The position numbers were made by a program, and so were the translations under genes. A model generated the notes under the pieces. It was not told the origin of the DNA. It was given only the letters and a program-made list of their open reading frames with translations, and made no database searches. 64,000 bases of DNA from Gambelia wislizenii (taxonomy: Eukaryota; Chordata; Lepidosauria; Squamata; Crotaphytidae): the NCBI GenBank assembly GCA_030847615.1, contig JAUMIR010000002.1:234007809-234071808 (forward strand), read 5' to 3'. Of the stretch, positions 11,300-23,369 are shown piece by piece; position 1 is the first letter of the stretch; each line of letters opens with the position of its first letter.

Positions 11300-14200
11300 C
11301 TTGCCAAAGGTCACCCCCATGGGTTTCTGTGGCTGAGCAGGGATTCAAACCCTGCTCCTGGGATTAACTCTGTCATAGTTAGAAAAGAAAACTGCCCAAC
11401 GGACAGCATGATATGGCATATTGGTGGAAGCGGCAAAAAGTTTTCAGGAGTACTGGAGTTGGCTTTCTGAACCTTTACATTTGTGTTCTTTATCTCCCCC
11501 CGCCCCCAGGATGTGGATTGTGCCTTCATGGGGAAGGTTGACTTGGAAGCTAAAGTTGGTGCTTTAATGGAACAAATTAACTTCCTGAGAAGAATATTTG
11601 AAGTGGTAAGGGATCTTTCCACTCCCTCTCTACAACTGAACAAGATGATATTGCCAGAAATATTGCCCCTCTCTCCCCAACCTTCCCTCAGAACTCAAAT
11701 TCAAGTTTGGTTTCAAAGGAAGCAACATTCTCTTCTTATACCAAAATGAACACATCATCCTTATGCCACATGGTATGGGAGGAAACACAGCCTGAGGACA
11801 GTGGAAAGAAGATGGTGGTTGTTGAGGCAAGAGAAGGACTAGTAAGGAGACACTTGGACCTCTGGTGGACACAGAATCTTTACTCCTTAGTCAACTTAAA
11901 AGTGGATATACTTCGGTGCTTTTCTCCTTGCACCTTCCATTATTGAACAGTGCTTTCACTCAGACATCATAATCCATGTGGTGTAGGGATCTCTCTGTTC
12001 ATGTTGAGCTAGGAAGATCCATCTTCTGACCCTGCAACAATCCCCCAGATCAGAATGATTGCATGTCAATTTCCATTTTGTCTCTCATCCTCTCTGAGGT
12101 CTAGAAACTGTCCCCGCACCCACCCAGCATAAATCAGAGACCAAATCTATTCTGTATGACAAGTATTTGTATTTTATTTTATTTTTTGCCACACACCTCT
12201 TCTATGAAAAATGCAGTCCACTTTGGCTCAATTTTATTAGAAACGATGAATTTCAGTTATAAAATGTGGGGTGGAAAATTCATGTAGTATTTGGTGAAAA
12301 AAAGGCATGAAAGTAACTACAGATCTCTTACATTAAACATACAGTATTACATTTACAGTTGAAGTGAGGCATACTCCAAGCAGAACTGATCGGCTGAGGG
12401 CTTTGTGTTTGTTTTGGTCCTTTGCAGGAACTGTCTCAGGTCCAAGTAGGTGGTCAAGACACCTCAGTGGTTGTGAGCATGGATAACAACCGTGATTTTA
12501 ACTTGGAAGGTATCGTTGATGAAGTAAGAGCCCAATATGAGGAGATTGCTCGCAGCAGCCGAGCAGAAGCTGAGAGCTGGTATCGCTCGCAAGTAAGTAA
12601 CCCAGCTGAGATTCACAAAAAATACATCTAACGATTTATTTAACTTTTCCATGAAGTAGTTACTTTCCTTTTTGAAGAGAAGAATGACTGAAGAAGAGTG
12701 GAGTTGGAATTTGTCAGCCACTGTCCATTTTTTGATTTGCACTTTCTGGCAGAGGAACTGAGGACACATCAATGCCACATTAAAACTGATTCGGTGTGGT
12801 CATTCTCTTTCCCCAAAAGACCTTGGGAACTGTAGCTTTGTGAAAGGAAGAAAGTCACTGTGAGTCTCTAAGAATGCATCTCAGCTTCTTCATGAAACTA
12901 CGTTCCCAAGATTCCTTAGGAGACCCAAGGCAGTGAAAGAAGCAGAGCTCAGAAAGTTACTTTTCGGGGGAAAGAATGGGCATGAAGACACACTGTAGCC
13001 ATCCAGACTTGATGATAGTCTGGGTTCCAGTTCTTAAGCTGGTTATTTCCTCAAAATTTGGTACAAAAAGTTGGAGCTTTTGGGACCCTACTCTCAGAAC
13101 AAGGGCTGATAGCCTGTTTAGTCTTCATAATGTCATAAACCAGGATTATGATATCATACATGTTTGAATTCAGGTTTATGGTTGTTGTGCCACTGCAACG
13201 CCTGAAAGTCTGTCTTAGAGGCCCACCAACATAGGGATTTCTGAGGTGCTGGTGGGAGGGCTGGTAAGTGAAGAGGCATCCTGGCCACAAGGCATTTTGT
13301 AACAGGCAGCAGCAGGGACTGTCACTGCAGACTGTCAAGAAGCGCCTGGCCACTAGGAGAGTGCTGGACGATTCTTCACTCAGCGCCCTGCTCCCAGCAT
13401 CTTGGAAATGTCTATGTCAGTGGGGCTGCTTGGTCTCTAAGGTGGGTTTGGGGAGGGCTTGCATGGGGGAGATGTAGTTATGATTAGGGACCTCTGTGAT
13501 CATAGCTATGTCTCCTGATACAGGATCTTGGCCATGGGCTTTTGGAAGGATGGAAGGAACCAGAAAAGTGAACTCATACTTAAACTATATTTACCAGATG
13601 CTGATATGTGCTTTTAAAAACAACACATGCAATACTGTAATTTACTTTTAATGATCACTTTTTGTATTTTAGTCATAATGTCCTTTCTAAATTGTACACT
13701 GCCTTGAGTCCCAAACTGAGAGAAAGGCAGAATACAAATACAACAACAACAGTCCCCAATGCACAGCCACCCAGTGTGAAAGCTTACATGGGTTTAATAG
13801 TCATAGAATCATGGAATTGTAGAGTTGGAAGAGACCACAAGGGCCATCCAATCCAACCCCCTGCCATGCAGGAAATCACGATCAAAGCATCCCTGACAGA
13901 TGACCATCCAGCAAGTCATTCCTGGTGGCGCAGTGGTTAAATGCCAGTACTGCAAGTCACCACGTTGCAAGTTTGATTCCAGCGTGCTCCAAGGTTCACT
14001 CAGCCTGCCATCCTTTCACAAGGTTGGTAGAATGAGTACCCAGCTTGTGGGGGCAATTAGCTAACACACATTGGAAACTGTTTAATGCAGTGTAGATGTG
14101 TAAATAGCTATTGCTTAAAACAATTTGTAAGCTGCTCTGATAGCCTTGTGGCTGAAGAGTGGGGTATAAATAAATAAATAAATAAATATTCCCTCTCTTC

Positions 14201-17200
14201 AGGAAAACCTAAGAATTGTGATTTTGGACAAGGGAAATCTCAGTACTTTCACCAACTACAATGCTATAATTCTTTTGAGAGAAAACCCTGACTGTCATAG
14301 TGGTATAAAAGCCATTTAGGTTTGTACTATGGCTAGATATTCTTTGCCACTTCTGTTATAGCCCATATATTTAGGCTAGTGTGAAGGAACTTCGACTGAT
14401 TTCTTTCCTTGACTCAAGTTTTTAAACAATGGTTTTTATCCAACAGTATGAAGCTCTGCAGAACACAGCAGGAAGACATGGGGACAACTTGCAGACCACC
14501 CGACTAGAGATTCAGGAACTGAGCAGGAACATCCAGAGACTGCGTGCTGAAATTGAGCATGCAAAGAAACAGGTATGGAAGACACATTTTCCTTTTTGAG
14601 AATAAGGATGAAAACTGATTTCTCATTAAGAGATCCATGTTGCTAATGTAGATGTAGCAATCAGGGTCTTTTTTAGTGTGACCTCTTTGGGACATTGGAA
14701 AAGTTACTTTTTAAAAGACTATAGCTCCCCTGCCCATCATCCCAGTTATGCCTACTGAGAAGTTCTGTGAGTTGTAGTCCATAAAAGGAACATTTCAAAG
14801 CTCTAACATCTTGTGGACAGCTGTGGTCCATTTCCTAAAAACAAAACAAAACCCTCTAAGAGTTGTAACTCCCCCAAATAAACTTTCCCAAGTTCAGGTA
14901 CCTTGTGGAAAGCTCTGATCCAATTCCTGACAGCTCCAATAAAAAGTATTTAGCTGAATCAGACACTCCCCCCCAAACCTGCTGTCTGGGGATGAAAATA
15001 CATCTGGGAGTTGCTGGGCTGGGGAAAGCAGAGCTAAGTGTGAGAACTGGATCATTAACTTTCAGAATAAGCACTTTGACTCAGCAACTTCATACTTTCA
15101 TCTCAGGCAGCTGCTGAAGATTGCCTATCTCCTTCTCAACTACCTTTCCCAATCTCTCTGTGCTCTGCAATACATGAAGGGGCCAAAGGCTTTGTTTCAC
15201 TGTTGCATCATAGCAGACAGGGAATCTTGCACACAAGACAAATTGCATTGCCTATATGGAAATGCAGGTGTGTGACACTGCTCGAAATTGCATTTCCTTA
15301 AGAAGCCTGGGTGGTTCAAGGGACAACATGTTGCAATTTGAACATGGGAGGTTTTGAGGTGGAAACTTTTAGGCATCGAAACTAGAAACACAGAAAAAAG
15401 AGCTAGCGCTTACAGACAGGCTGTAGCTTTATGGTAGAGCATGAGCTCTGTATGCAAAAAGCCATGGGTTCAATTCCTGGTATCTTCAGCTGAGGCTGGA
15501 AAAGATTCCTGTTTGAAACCTGGGAAAGTCCTTGCTAATCAGTACAGACAAGTGCTGAGCTAGATGAGCCAATCTATGGTGGGGCATGAAAGAGTGGTGG
15601 CTGCAATATGGGTGGGGCAAGGAATCCGCTTTGGGTTTTAGCCTGGACTTGAAGGGAGCCATCCAAGAAACTGAACCTATTTGGGGGCAGGGTTTGGCAT
15701 CTTGCATATCAGAACCACCAGCCTTCACTGACCCAAAGGCAGGGTCCCCTTAGGCCCTCCAGATATTTTGGATAAACCCTTGGAATCTCCCAGAAAATAT
15801 CTATTCCAAGCTGATATGGAGGATTACATGTTCCTCAGCCTTATAGCCTTGCCATTAATTTGATATCGGCTATAGGGATGCAATTCCTTGCTCATTTTCT
15901 TCTTGAAGGACTCAATGAGTAATTTTGGCAACTTTCTTCTTGTGAGAAATTCTTGGGAAACTGCTCAGGTTTTAAAGACAATTTTCAGTTTGGGAATTAT
16001 TTTGTGTATAGAAATCCTGTATTATTTTCTACATAGAAAATGTATTACCTTCATAGAAAATGTATGTTGTCCACACAAGACAATTATGTGTGAATTTTGT
16101 GTAGAACCAGTCCCAACCTGCAAAGATTCTCATTACTGCAGGATTCTTCTTATCAAAGTATCTTTCCCATAAAAAATCCTCACATTTTTGACCATTCCCA
16201 AACATTTTTAAATATTTTCCCCATCCCTAGACAGGTATAAACAAGTCCCCATTTTGGTTGTCATGGTGAAAAGCAATAGCATCCATGAGGCAGCATGAGG
16301 TTTTAAAAAACAACTCCCACTATTTTTTTATTTTAGAATAGTAGTTTTTCCTTAATAATAATAATAATAATAATAATAAAGGCTTTGCAACCATCTTGCT
16401 TTATTATCTCCATTAAACAATCATGTCTATGGCCAAACCCACACTACACAAATAATCCACTTTAAAAATGGATTATTTGCCATGGCTGCTATCGATGGAA
16501 TCCTGGGCTTTGTAGTTTTGCAAGGTCTTTATCCTTCTCTGCCAAAGAGTGCTGGTGCCTCCCCAAACTACAGATCTTGGGATTCCATAGGAAGGAGCCA
16601 TGGAAAATAATCCGGTTTCAAATTGGAGTATTTATATAGTGTGGATTTGGCCTAGGATAATGAGAGAAAAGAGGCTATGTCAACAGACCTGAATGTGACC
16701 CTTGCTTTGCCCTGAACCTGTTTGGGAATATATCAGAGTTCAGCCCTGGAAAGGCAGAGTCATCAAGTAGTGGTGGCAGAGGGGAGTTCTGCCCCACAAC
16801 CAATCTTCAAGGTTTTTTAGTTATTTTTTTAAATAGGAAACAATTCAGAGCAGAGATCATGGCTTCCACCTAGTTTTGAAACAAAGAACACCCTTTTAAA
16901 AAATAGATAAGAAAGGTAATTCCCTTCCCCTGTGCTTAACTGAATTTTTAAAAGGAGGCATGTCGGGAGGGAGGCTAAGGATCGATTACACTACACTGTT
17001 ATAGTGCTATGATTCCACTTGAGCGGCTCTGGCTTCCTCCTGTGGAATTCTGGGGTTTGTAGTTTAGTGAGGCCTAAGATCTCTCTGGCCGAGAGTTGCA
17101 AATGCTCCTCCCTAAACTGCAAATCCCAGGATTCCACAGGAGGCAGGCATAGCAAATAAAGTGGAATAGTAATACTATAACAGTGTAGTGTGAAAATCTC

Positions 17201-20200
17201 ATAAACTGTGACAGTGCCTTTGTCAACACGTGGTTGGTCTCACGCTACCGACCTTGCAAGGCACCCCACCACCAACACTTTACCCTACTTCCATCCTTTT
17301 TAACACTATCCTGAAGTGTAAAAGGGTGAGGCCCCAAAGTGTCTCCATAAATCAGCTACAGTATTTTAGGTAGCATGTTCTCTCTTTTTTCCAGCTACTA
17401 GTAATCAATTCAATCTTGAGTCAACCGCTATAAAACAAACAGTAACTTTTATTGCAGAACGTGCAGATACAGGGTGTCTGATGTGAGTTGCTCCCAACTC
17501 AGAATTAAAATCAAGCACTTGGCAGACTTTAGTGGTTCTCTGTCTAACTCCCTTCCTGTAGACACATGTCTCTGGGTAGACTCCTCAGCTCGCTCCTAGG
17601 CTCTCTGTTAGCCATGCCCTTCTCACCAGGAGGCCCCTCCCATTGCGTACCTCTAGGCTAGGCTTCGCTTTTCCTGTGCTGCCTGTTGCCCGTTGCCTGC
17701 CAACCAGCAATCAAGCTGCGCTTCACCCCAATGAGCCAGCTCATACCGCCATTTCCTCACAGGGGACTAAGCAGTTCTATAAATCCCGTTTCAATGATTT
17801 GGAAACTATTCTCCCTGATGACTTATTGCAGGTTTTCAAAATGGCAATACAGGACAGTCAACATTCCTGACATGCCGGGCTGACAATCAAGAAGGGGCTA
17901 TTAATGAGTTTTGTGTTCTACCTAAATACCAAAGGAAAGTATCAATTTCAGTTAACCTAGCCACGCTTTCCTCTGTAACATTAACATATTGGTCCCCATT
18001 CTTAAAGTACCTAATGCACACATTCCTGCCTTTATGAAGGGCCCACACACCCCAAATATGGTCATTTTTGGCAACTCCTTTAGTCTATATAAAAAGAAGA
18101 ACTTGCTACCCCTCTAACAGGGGACACCCCTTATAATAAGGGACAACAGCCAGCCCTATAAAGGGCACATTTTCTGGCCCTCAAATAAGGGACATCCTTT
18201 ATAATGAGGGATGCCTGGCAACTCTAACTTGTGGGAAGGGCACATTTCCCATGCTCAGATACTCTCTCTTCTCCTTTAAGAATTGTAGACAACTAATAAT
18301 TGCATAATGATATTATAATGGGACAACTGGATAACTTCACCTAATGGATATAATGCGAAAAGAAAATGCAAGAAATACCTGTAAATATAAGATATGTTAG
18401 GGTGGGAAGAATAAGTCAACTTTGTTTTGTAGGAGAGAGAATGATATGAAGATTATCAAGGGCACGAAGAGAATATGTGGGAAGTCCTTTTTAAATTTAT
18501 GTGATGTTTGGGTTATGTTGGTTTAGTTTTGTCACTGTTATTGTTATTGTTCTTTTTTTGTGTGTTTTTTTATTGTATGTGTATGTTACTGTGTATGTTA
18601 ATGTGTTTGTTAACATATATGTTAATTAAATGTTCAGTTAAAGAATTCTCATCCACTACTATTATTAAGTCTGGGAATGGAAAACCAGCTACCAGGACTG
18701 GCCCCTACTGAACCCTGGCTTAAAATTTACCTTTACTAAATCTCTCTCTCTCTCTCTCTGGCTTTTCTTTGCAAATGAAGATTCAGGAAGGACTCATCCC
18801 GAGCTTTCTGCAAACGCGCTGATGACTAAAAAGGCCAATCCGAGATAAACAAGTCCAGTTGCAGAAAGCACACCAGAAGGTCTCCTTGGGTGATGTTTCT
18901 GGGTTGTGATTCTTTCTGCGTTGTCATTTCTCTTCAAGGCTTGTTCGTCACGAGTTCTCAAATAAGGCGGTAGCATTGTGGATAGTGCGTCTCCATGCCT
19001 CCCGATGTGAGGCCAGGGCGGACCATTGTTGGTCAATAAAAAGTAAAAGGGGGTGGAGGAGGAAGGAATCGAGCAGTGTCTTTAAGGCTAACAGGTTTAT
19101 ATTGGAGCATTCCAGCTAAATCTGGTGCCTTCCAGTGTAGCATTTTTCAAAGAAATAACCATGTTAGTCTGTTGTAGCATAACAAGGGGAAAGGTCAGGG
19201 AAGGAAAATATATGCTGCAACACACTTAACATGGCTATTTCATTGAAACCTTTACTAAATATCTCACTCTCACTGAAAACAGGTGCAGTGTTCACTTACT
19301 TGTACTGCCTTGCCTAGGCTGGTGCCTGCCAGATGCATTGACTATAATCTCCCAGCAAGAGCATGGCCCTGGCAGAAAGAAGCCCACAATGGAAATAAAA
19401 ATAAAAGGGGTATTTAAAAAAATAATCTCCCCCCAACACTCCCTGTTGTCTTATAGGCTGCTCAACTGCAGTCAGCTATTGCCGAAGCTGAAGAGCGTGG
19501 TGAGATGGCCCTCCGGGATGCTAAGCAGAAACTGGAAGAATTAGAAAATGCCCTGAACAAGGACAAGGAAGAGTTGGCTCGCCTCTTGAAAGAGTACCAG
19601 GAGCTGTTGAATGTCAAGCTTGCTCTGGACATTGAGATTGCCATGTACAGGAAACTGCTGGAAGGAGAAGAGAGCAGGTACGTCTGCTGCCGCCTTTCAT
19701 TTCAGGGCTTGTTTCTTTGTAGTTTGGCATCTTGGGGACCAAGTGTTGACAGGTAGTGTTTATCTTGATTTCAAAGATTATGGGGTGTCTTCAGTGGGGA
19801 TCCAGCAAATGTTTGTATGTCTTAGATAGCATCCTGTAGCTATTTTACCATCTTAATTTGGAGAAGAAGAAATTCAATTTGCCTCCAAATTCCCTTCAGA
19901 AATCCAGTGCCTCCCTTCATGTTGTGTCTTTGCCTTTGCTCACTGGGATCATCTGGGGACGTGTTCCCTCTTCTCTGATTCTGCCACATGGATCTGGATT
20001 TTATGGGTTAATCTGCAAGGAGGGAGCAGAGGCTGATGTGTGGAGGATCCAGCTTTACCAGAGGGCATTGGATGAGATAACTTTTCCATTTCTTGCAAAA
20101 TGGTTGAAAAGTTACTTTTTGGACTAGATGTTCCAGAAAATTCTAGCCAGCATGCTGAGGGATTCTGAAGCCATCATGAGTGTTGGTTTCAGTCTCTGAG

Positions 20201-21017
20201 AGACCAGGGTTTCCCCTCTTGGCCATGGAAACCCACTGGGTAACATTGAACAAGTCACACTTTCTCAACCAAAAGGGAAGGCAATGACAAGCCATCTCTA
20301 AACAAGTCTTGCCATGAAAACCCTGTGATAGGTTCACCCTAGGGTCACCATAAGTCAGAAACAACAACAAAGTCCCCCCCAAACTCAGGACTCCCTTGCA
20401 AATTGTTACTCATGGTTCTGTGGTTCATAAATGCTAGACAGCACAAGGGCTACTCTCATCTGGAAATGCCACTAAGCCTATTTATGCTTTCTTAGTGTCT
20501 GTTTTCAATTAATGATGTTTGTTTTTTGCTCCTAAACAGGTTATCTGGACTAGGATCCCAAGTCCATGTCTGTAAGTAACTTGTTATCTACACTGTAATT
20601 GATTTTATATATATTTTAAAGTCATGAAAGTATATGTACTGAATTTGTGCTTCCTTTTCAGCGGTGAGAAGCAGCGGTTATGGTGGAGGAATGGGCGTTG
20701 GCGGATATGGCGGCGGCCTTGGCGGCGGCCTTGGCGGCGGACTAGGTGGAGGCATGGGTGGTGGCGGCCTTGGCATGGGTGGTGGTGGAATGAGTGGCGG
20801 CGGCGTCTGCATTGGCGGTGGCAGCATTGGAGGTGGAGGCATCTCTGGTGGCTACGGAGGTGGAAGCGGAGGCTACGGTGGAATCATAAGCAGTGGAGGC
20901 TCAGGCGGCTCTTGCTATGGAGGCGGTGGATATTCACATGGCTCTGGAGGCAGTTCCAGCACAATCATCAGAAGAACCACCACATCCAGCTCATCCGTCA
21001 AAGGTGGAAGGAATTAA
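6423..21017 (+). CDS. Type II keratin gene 1 (complete, 9 coding exons)
   Basis: Codes for a 626-residue type II intermediate filament keratin. Such proteins pair one-to-one with a type I keratin to form 10-nm filaments in the epithelial cytoplasm. Coding exons are 6423-7028, 9138-9355, 10346-10406, 11510-11605, 12428-12592, 14447-14572, 19457-19677, 20540-20571 and 20662-21017; every junction has GT and AG and the frame stays open. The head (about residues 1-185) is rich in GGGYGGG-type loops. The rod (about 187-496) starts at the helix-initiation motif [19 protein letters not shown] and ends at [13 protein letters not shown]. The tail is Gly/Ser-rich and ends in a Ser/Thr stretch plus KGGRN. 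Exons 3-7 (61, 96, 165, 126, 221 nt) match the usual type II plan; exon 8 is 32 nt, one codon shorter than in gene 2. The Gly-loop ends resemble epidermal differentiation keratins (K1/K2-like), but I cannot assign orthology, so no symbol is given. Confidence 0.95.
7029..9137 (+). other. Gene 1 intron 1
   Basis: GTGAGT...TTTCAG. Holds an AAAT microsatellite (about 7858-7882) and a palindromic MITE (8364-8585). The rest is featureless. Confidence 0.85.
8364..8585. mobile_element. Palindromic MITE, common squamate type
   Basis: Termini GGCTGCATCTA...TGCAGATGCAGCC with mirrored CAGTTTGACA / TGTCAAACTG and CAATGCTATGGAATTCTGGG segments. AAA flanks both ends. Other relics of the same broad type occur at 16431, 16988, 39531, 49866, 53928, 59671 and 63619. 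The 3-bp flank suggests PIF/Harbinger, but the class is uncertain. Confidence 0.75.
9138..9355 (+). CDS. Keratin gene 1 exon 2: coil 1A, L1 and start of 1B
   Basis: Starts with [15 protein letters not shown] after acceptor TTTCAG. It is 218 nt long, one codon longer than the equivalent exon of gene 2, and ends within the Lys codon of FKNK with donor GTAAGG. Confidence 0.95.
10346..10406 (+). CDS. Keratin gene 1 exon 3: coil 1B
   Basis: This 61-nt exon encodes [20 protein letters not shown], the conserved coil 1B signature. It is flanked by AACAG and GTGAGC. Confidence 0.95.
11160..11400 (-). repeat. tRNA-derived SINE, inverted
   Basis: The box B-like GGGATTCAAACCC complement and the GGTCACCCCCATGGGTTTCTG block match the SINE copies at 36445 (same orientation) and 20150 (opposite). 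A (GA)n run (11268-11296) is embedded. Diverged. Confidence 0.6.
11510..11605 (+). CDS. Keratin gene 1 exon 4: coil 1B
   Basis: This 96-nt exon begins [16 protein letters not shown] and ends [10 protein letters not shown]. It has a C-rich acceptor and donor GTAAGG. The usual end FLxxLYEA is altered to FLRRIFEV. Confidence 0.95.
12428..12592 (+). CDS. Keratin gene 1 exon 5: end of 1B, L12, start of coil 2
   Basis: This 165-nt exon encodes ELSQVQ through [17 protein letters not shown] and ends at ESWYRSQ. The SMDNNR motif is diagnostic of type II keratins. Donor GTAAGT. Confidence 0.95.
13670..13745 (+). repeat. L2-type LINE 3' tail fragment
   Basis: CTGCCTTGAGTCCC...GAGAAAGGCAGAATACAAATA matches the 3' tail of the L2 copy at 43806-44720. 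Only the last about 75 bp are present. Confidence 0.55.
13798..13911 (-). repeat. CR1 LINE 3' fragment
   Basis: The inverted CR1 3' end (CATAGAATCATGGAATTGTAG...) is about 110 bp long. It matches the 3' ends of the longer CR1 copies in this window and abuts the SINE that follows. Confidence 0.8.
13912..14187 (+). repeat. tRNA-derived SINE
   Basis: Box A-like TGGCGCAGTGGTTAAATG, box B-like GTTTGATTCC (about 13971), a body with GGTAGAATGAGTACCCAGCTTG, and a (TAAA)n tail. Polymerase III type retroposon in intron 5 of gene 1. Confidence 0.75.
14447..14572 (+). CDS. Keratin gene 1 exon 6: coil 2
   Basis: This 126-nt exon runs from [16 protein letters not shown] to EIEHAKKQ, in phase 0 at both ends. 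Acceptor AACAG, donor GTATGG. Confidence 0.95.
15420..15565 (+). repeat. tRNA-derived SINE, second family
   Basis: Head GTAGCTTTATGGTAGAGCA...GGGTTCAATTCCTGG (boxes A and B), followed by GTGCTGAGCTAGATGAGCCAAT. Diverged copy in intron 6 of gene 1. Confidence 0.7.
16353..16380. repeat. (AAT)n microsatellite
   Basis: About nine AAT units. Confidence 0.9.
16431..16652. mobile_element. Palindromic MITE
   Basis: Termini GGCCAAACCCACACTA and TAGTGTGGATTTGGCC, with mirrored AATAATCCACTTT-like and GGAATCCTGGG segments. Flanks are TAT and TAG. Confidence 0.75.
16988..17191. mobile_element. Palindromic MITE
   Basis: ACACTACACTGTTATAGT ... ACTATAACAGTGTAGTGT with mirrored TGTGGAATTCTGGGGTTTG and CAAATCCCAGGATTCCACA. 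Confidence 0.8.
17221..18000 (-). mobile_element. Possible LTR-type fragment
   Basis: The segment starts TGTCAACACGTGG and ends CTCTGTAACA, so read on the - strand it would run TGTTAC...GACA. It holds a TTTATT (AATAAA on the - strand) at about 17448. I see no convincing target duplication or polymerase frame. Low certainty. Confidence 0.3.
18735..19038 (-). repeat. LINE 3' end (same family as 58590 and 60200)
   Basis: A (CT)n run followed by inverted LINE sequence. On the - strand the frame 19036-18794 reads [20 protein letters not shown] and an untranslated tail follows. It is closely similar to 58590-58880 and 60200-60495. Non-LTR clade not assigned. Lies in intron 6 of gene 1. Confidence 0.7.
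19457..19677 (+). CDS. Keratin gene 1 exon 7: coil 2 and helix termination motif
   Basis: This 221-nt exon runs from [15 protein letters not shown] to the helix-termination peptide [19 protein letters not shown]. The usual Thr of [13 protein letters not shown] is Met here, while gene 2 keeps Thr. It ends two bases into an Arg codon, with donor GTACGT. Confidence 0.95.
20150..20370 (+). repeat. tRNA-derived SINE, diverged
   Basis: Shares CCCACTGGGTAAC...GAACAAGTCACACTTTCTCA and GGTTCACCCTAGGGTCACCAT with the inverted copies at 36445 and 11160. It lies in intron 7 of gene 1. Confidence 0.6.
20540..20571 (+). CDS. Keratin gene 1 exon 8: H2 segment
   Basis: This 32-nt exon encodes [10 protein letters not shown] after the split Arg codon. 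Acceptor AACAG, donor GTAAGT. Gene 2 has 35 nt here. Confidence 0.9.
20662..21017 (+). CDS. Keratin gene 1 exon 9: Gly-rich tail
   Basis: The exon encodes the last 117 residues, opening with VRSSGYGGG. It consists of [16 protein letters not shown] loops and ends [15 protein letters not shown] before TAA at 21015-21017. Long open frames on the other reading frames here are by-products of the GGN repeats. Confidence 0.95.
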
Positions 21018-21880
21018 GCACCCCTACAGATCTCCAAAAGGAAAGCTTCTCGTGACAACAGCACATAACCTTCAGCCCCATCCTGGTGATCCAGAAAAGA
21101 AACAAACTGTGTCCTTTAAATCACAAGATCTTTATCTATTTTGCTCCCCAGAGAAAACCTGCAGGAATGCACCACTGAAGTGGTCAGCTTCCATCATGCT
21201 TCTATCACTTATGGTTTGGGTGATCTCAATGGTGGAACAGACCAGAAGACAATGGTAATGGAATGTGCTGGTGGTATTGTAATTTTAGGATACCAATGAA
21301 TGAAAAGTTGCTTGAAAGAGGAAGGGGAGATCTGTAGATCATGAATTTGGGCAGTGTTTCTTTCAGTATGCTGTATATTTTTGGCTTTGTATTGGTGGCT
21401 GTCAAACGGCAATGTGTATGAACATGATCTTTCCTTCTTTTCTCTTGAGGCTTCTTCTTCCAATGGATTGTTCTCTTCTGGTGTTGTAATTCACTGCTTT
21501 TCAGAAGAAATCATTCATTTTCACTGTGCATGCCTGTGTTTATGTTGGAGAAATCAATATTGCATGGCTCACTTATTGACAAATGCCCTTCTCTACCTAG
21601 AGTTATACAGTGAGACTAATTGTTTTTCTTAATAACAGTCTTGTTTTACTCTGTACTCAGGTGACAAAGTTAATATCATGGTCTGTAGAACACTGTGTAA
21701 CCATCCATTAATTAGATTTGATCATTTGGGACACTGTCCCATCATAGAAACAGTACCATGAAAATGTTCAACCTTGTGCCAGTTTTGTGGATTACATGCA
21801 CCTATCTTTATCTTTCATGGTTTGTTTCCCATTTCCTTGGGAGGTGACCATTCTCAATAAACTGCAGTCAAAGTCAGATG
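21018..21880 (+). other. 3' UTR of keratin gene 1
   Basis: Non-coding sequence from the TAA to just past the polyadenylation signal. The end point is inferred from the signal position. Confidence 0.65.
21856..21861 (+). terminator. Polyadenylation signal of keratin gene 1
   Basis: AATAAA lies about 840 bp after the stop codon. It is the first canonical signal downstream of the stop. Confidence 0.7.
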
Positions 21881-23217
21881 TGGCCCTGAATTATTTTTTC
21901 TCATTTGTACAATGCAATTAATGTAGAGTTAAAGTGAATGTAAGTAATTCTAGGACATGATCTCCTAAACTGAATTAGCTTGAGAAACATTTGCACTGAA
22001 AGCCTATGCATGTTTACTTGGGAATTCAACCCTACAGAATTCAGTGGGATTTCTCCAAAATAGGATCACAACCTCTGTATTCCTTTTCCAGCATTTCTGA
22101 AGATAAAGGAATATATTGAACAATTATGTGTATAGAGGGAATTAGGAAAAAAAAGTGTACCAAACTGTTGAATGTTGCCAATTAATACTTAACACTTTGA
22201 CCTTGAAATTAATCAGTACAACTCAAAATTTAAGAGCACAATCTAACTGAAGTCCCAATGATTTGAATGGGAGAGTTGAGCATGGGCTAAATCCGACTAG
22301 CATATACCCACTAAATAATAGGATTTACATGGAACTTGTCAAGTTTCTGTTAATTCAGTGGGTCTACTCTAGCTGGCATTAAAAACTGGATTTATGCTTA
22401 TGTGTTTACATCTATCTTACTGAAATCAATGGCGCTTAACTGCCTTGCTTTGACTAGATTGTTCCTCCAGTTTCTGGTTGTTGTTTTTTAAGGTGTCTCC
22501 CATGGCCTAATTTCATTTCGACTATTTTGAATTCAAACTGTTCAACTTGAAATTCTAACACATTTCAGAAAGGTGCAAAATTTCATTTCTGCTGTATCCG
22601 GGTTTTCAGCCTGTAATATGCAGGAAGATGAGAAAGAACACCTAGGACCACTTTCTCTTTGAAAGTATTTTCTAAAAAATGTATCTCCTTGTTATTATCA
22701 TTAGAATTCACCTAGCATATCTGAAGGTAATGCTTCCTTCATGAACTCCAGCTGGCATACATGGGGTTACTTCTTTTCATTCTGAGAGATATATCATACT
22801 ACAAGATTGGCTGTTATCTGATTGGTTATTCCCTACTAGAAGACACCAATTCAGCCAATAGGATTTACTTACATATTGACTCATCATTCAACAATTGCTT
22901 GAATGTGCCCCTCCCCCAGTTGGGACTAATGAACAGTATACAGGCCAATGAAGAGCCTAAACTGACTTGCCATTCTAATGATAATCTAGCTGTCTCAAGC
23001 CCAGGTTTAGCACCCTATTCATTATGCACAAAGGCACTTAAAGGTAATTTAAACAATGACAATAACAATGACAACAACAGAAAAGCAACAGGACATGAAA
23101 TCCTTGCAAAATATTAAAAAAAGCAAAGCTAAGAACAATGCACACTTGTTCCTGTTATGTTTATTTGTATCCTGCCTTTCAACCAGACTTTGGACTCTTG
23201 GTTTTAAAAAAGAGCAC
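21880..23217. other. Intergenic after gene 1
   Basis: No gene supported. Diverged dispersed-repeat-like segments occur at about 21990-22080 and 22270-22400 (ATTCAGTGGGATTT and AATTCAGTGGGTCTAC styles), and an inverted LINE tail at about 23150-23205. Confidence 0.4.
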
Positions 23218-23219
23218 TA

Positions 23220-23367
23220 CAGTTGTCACTCCATATTCACGGCTTGAAAATATTCTTTAAAAAATAATAATCTAAAAAGCAAACCTTGATTTTGCTATCT
23301 TATATAAGAGACACCATTTATAAGGGAGTCCTGGAACCAAACCCCAGTGAATGTGAAGGGACAACTG
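23220..23367. mobile_element. pogo/Tigger-like MITE
   Basis: Inverted ends CAGTTGTCAC and GGACAACTG, each followed by the target TA. Core contains AACCTTGATTTTGC, also seen at 49190. Confidence 0.65.
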
Positions 23368-23369
23368 TA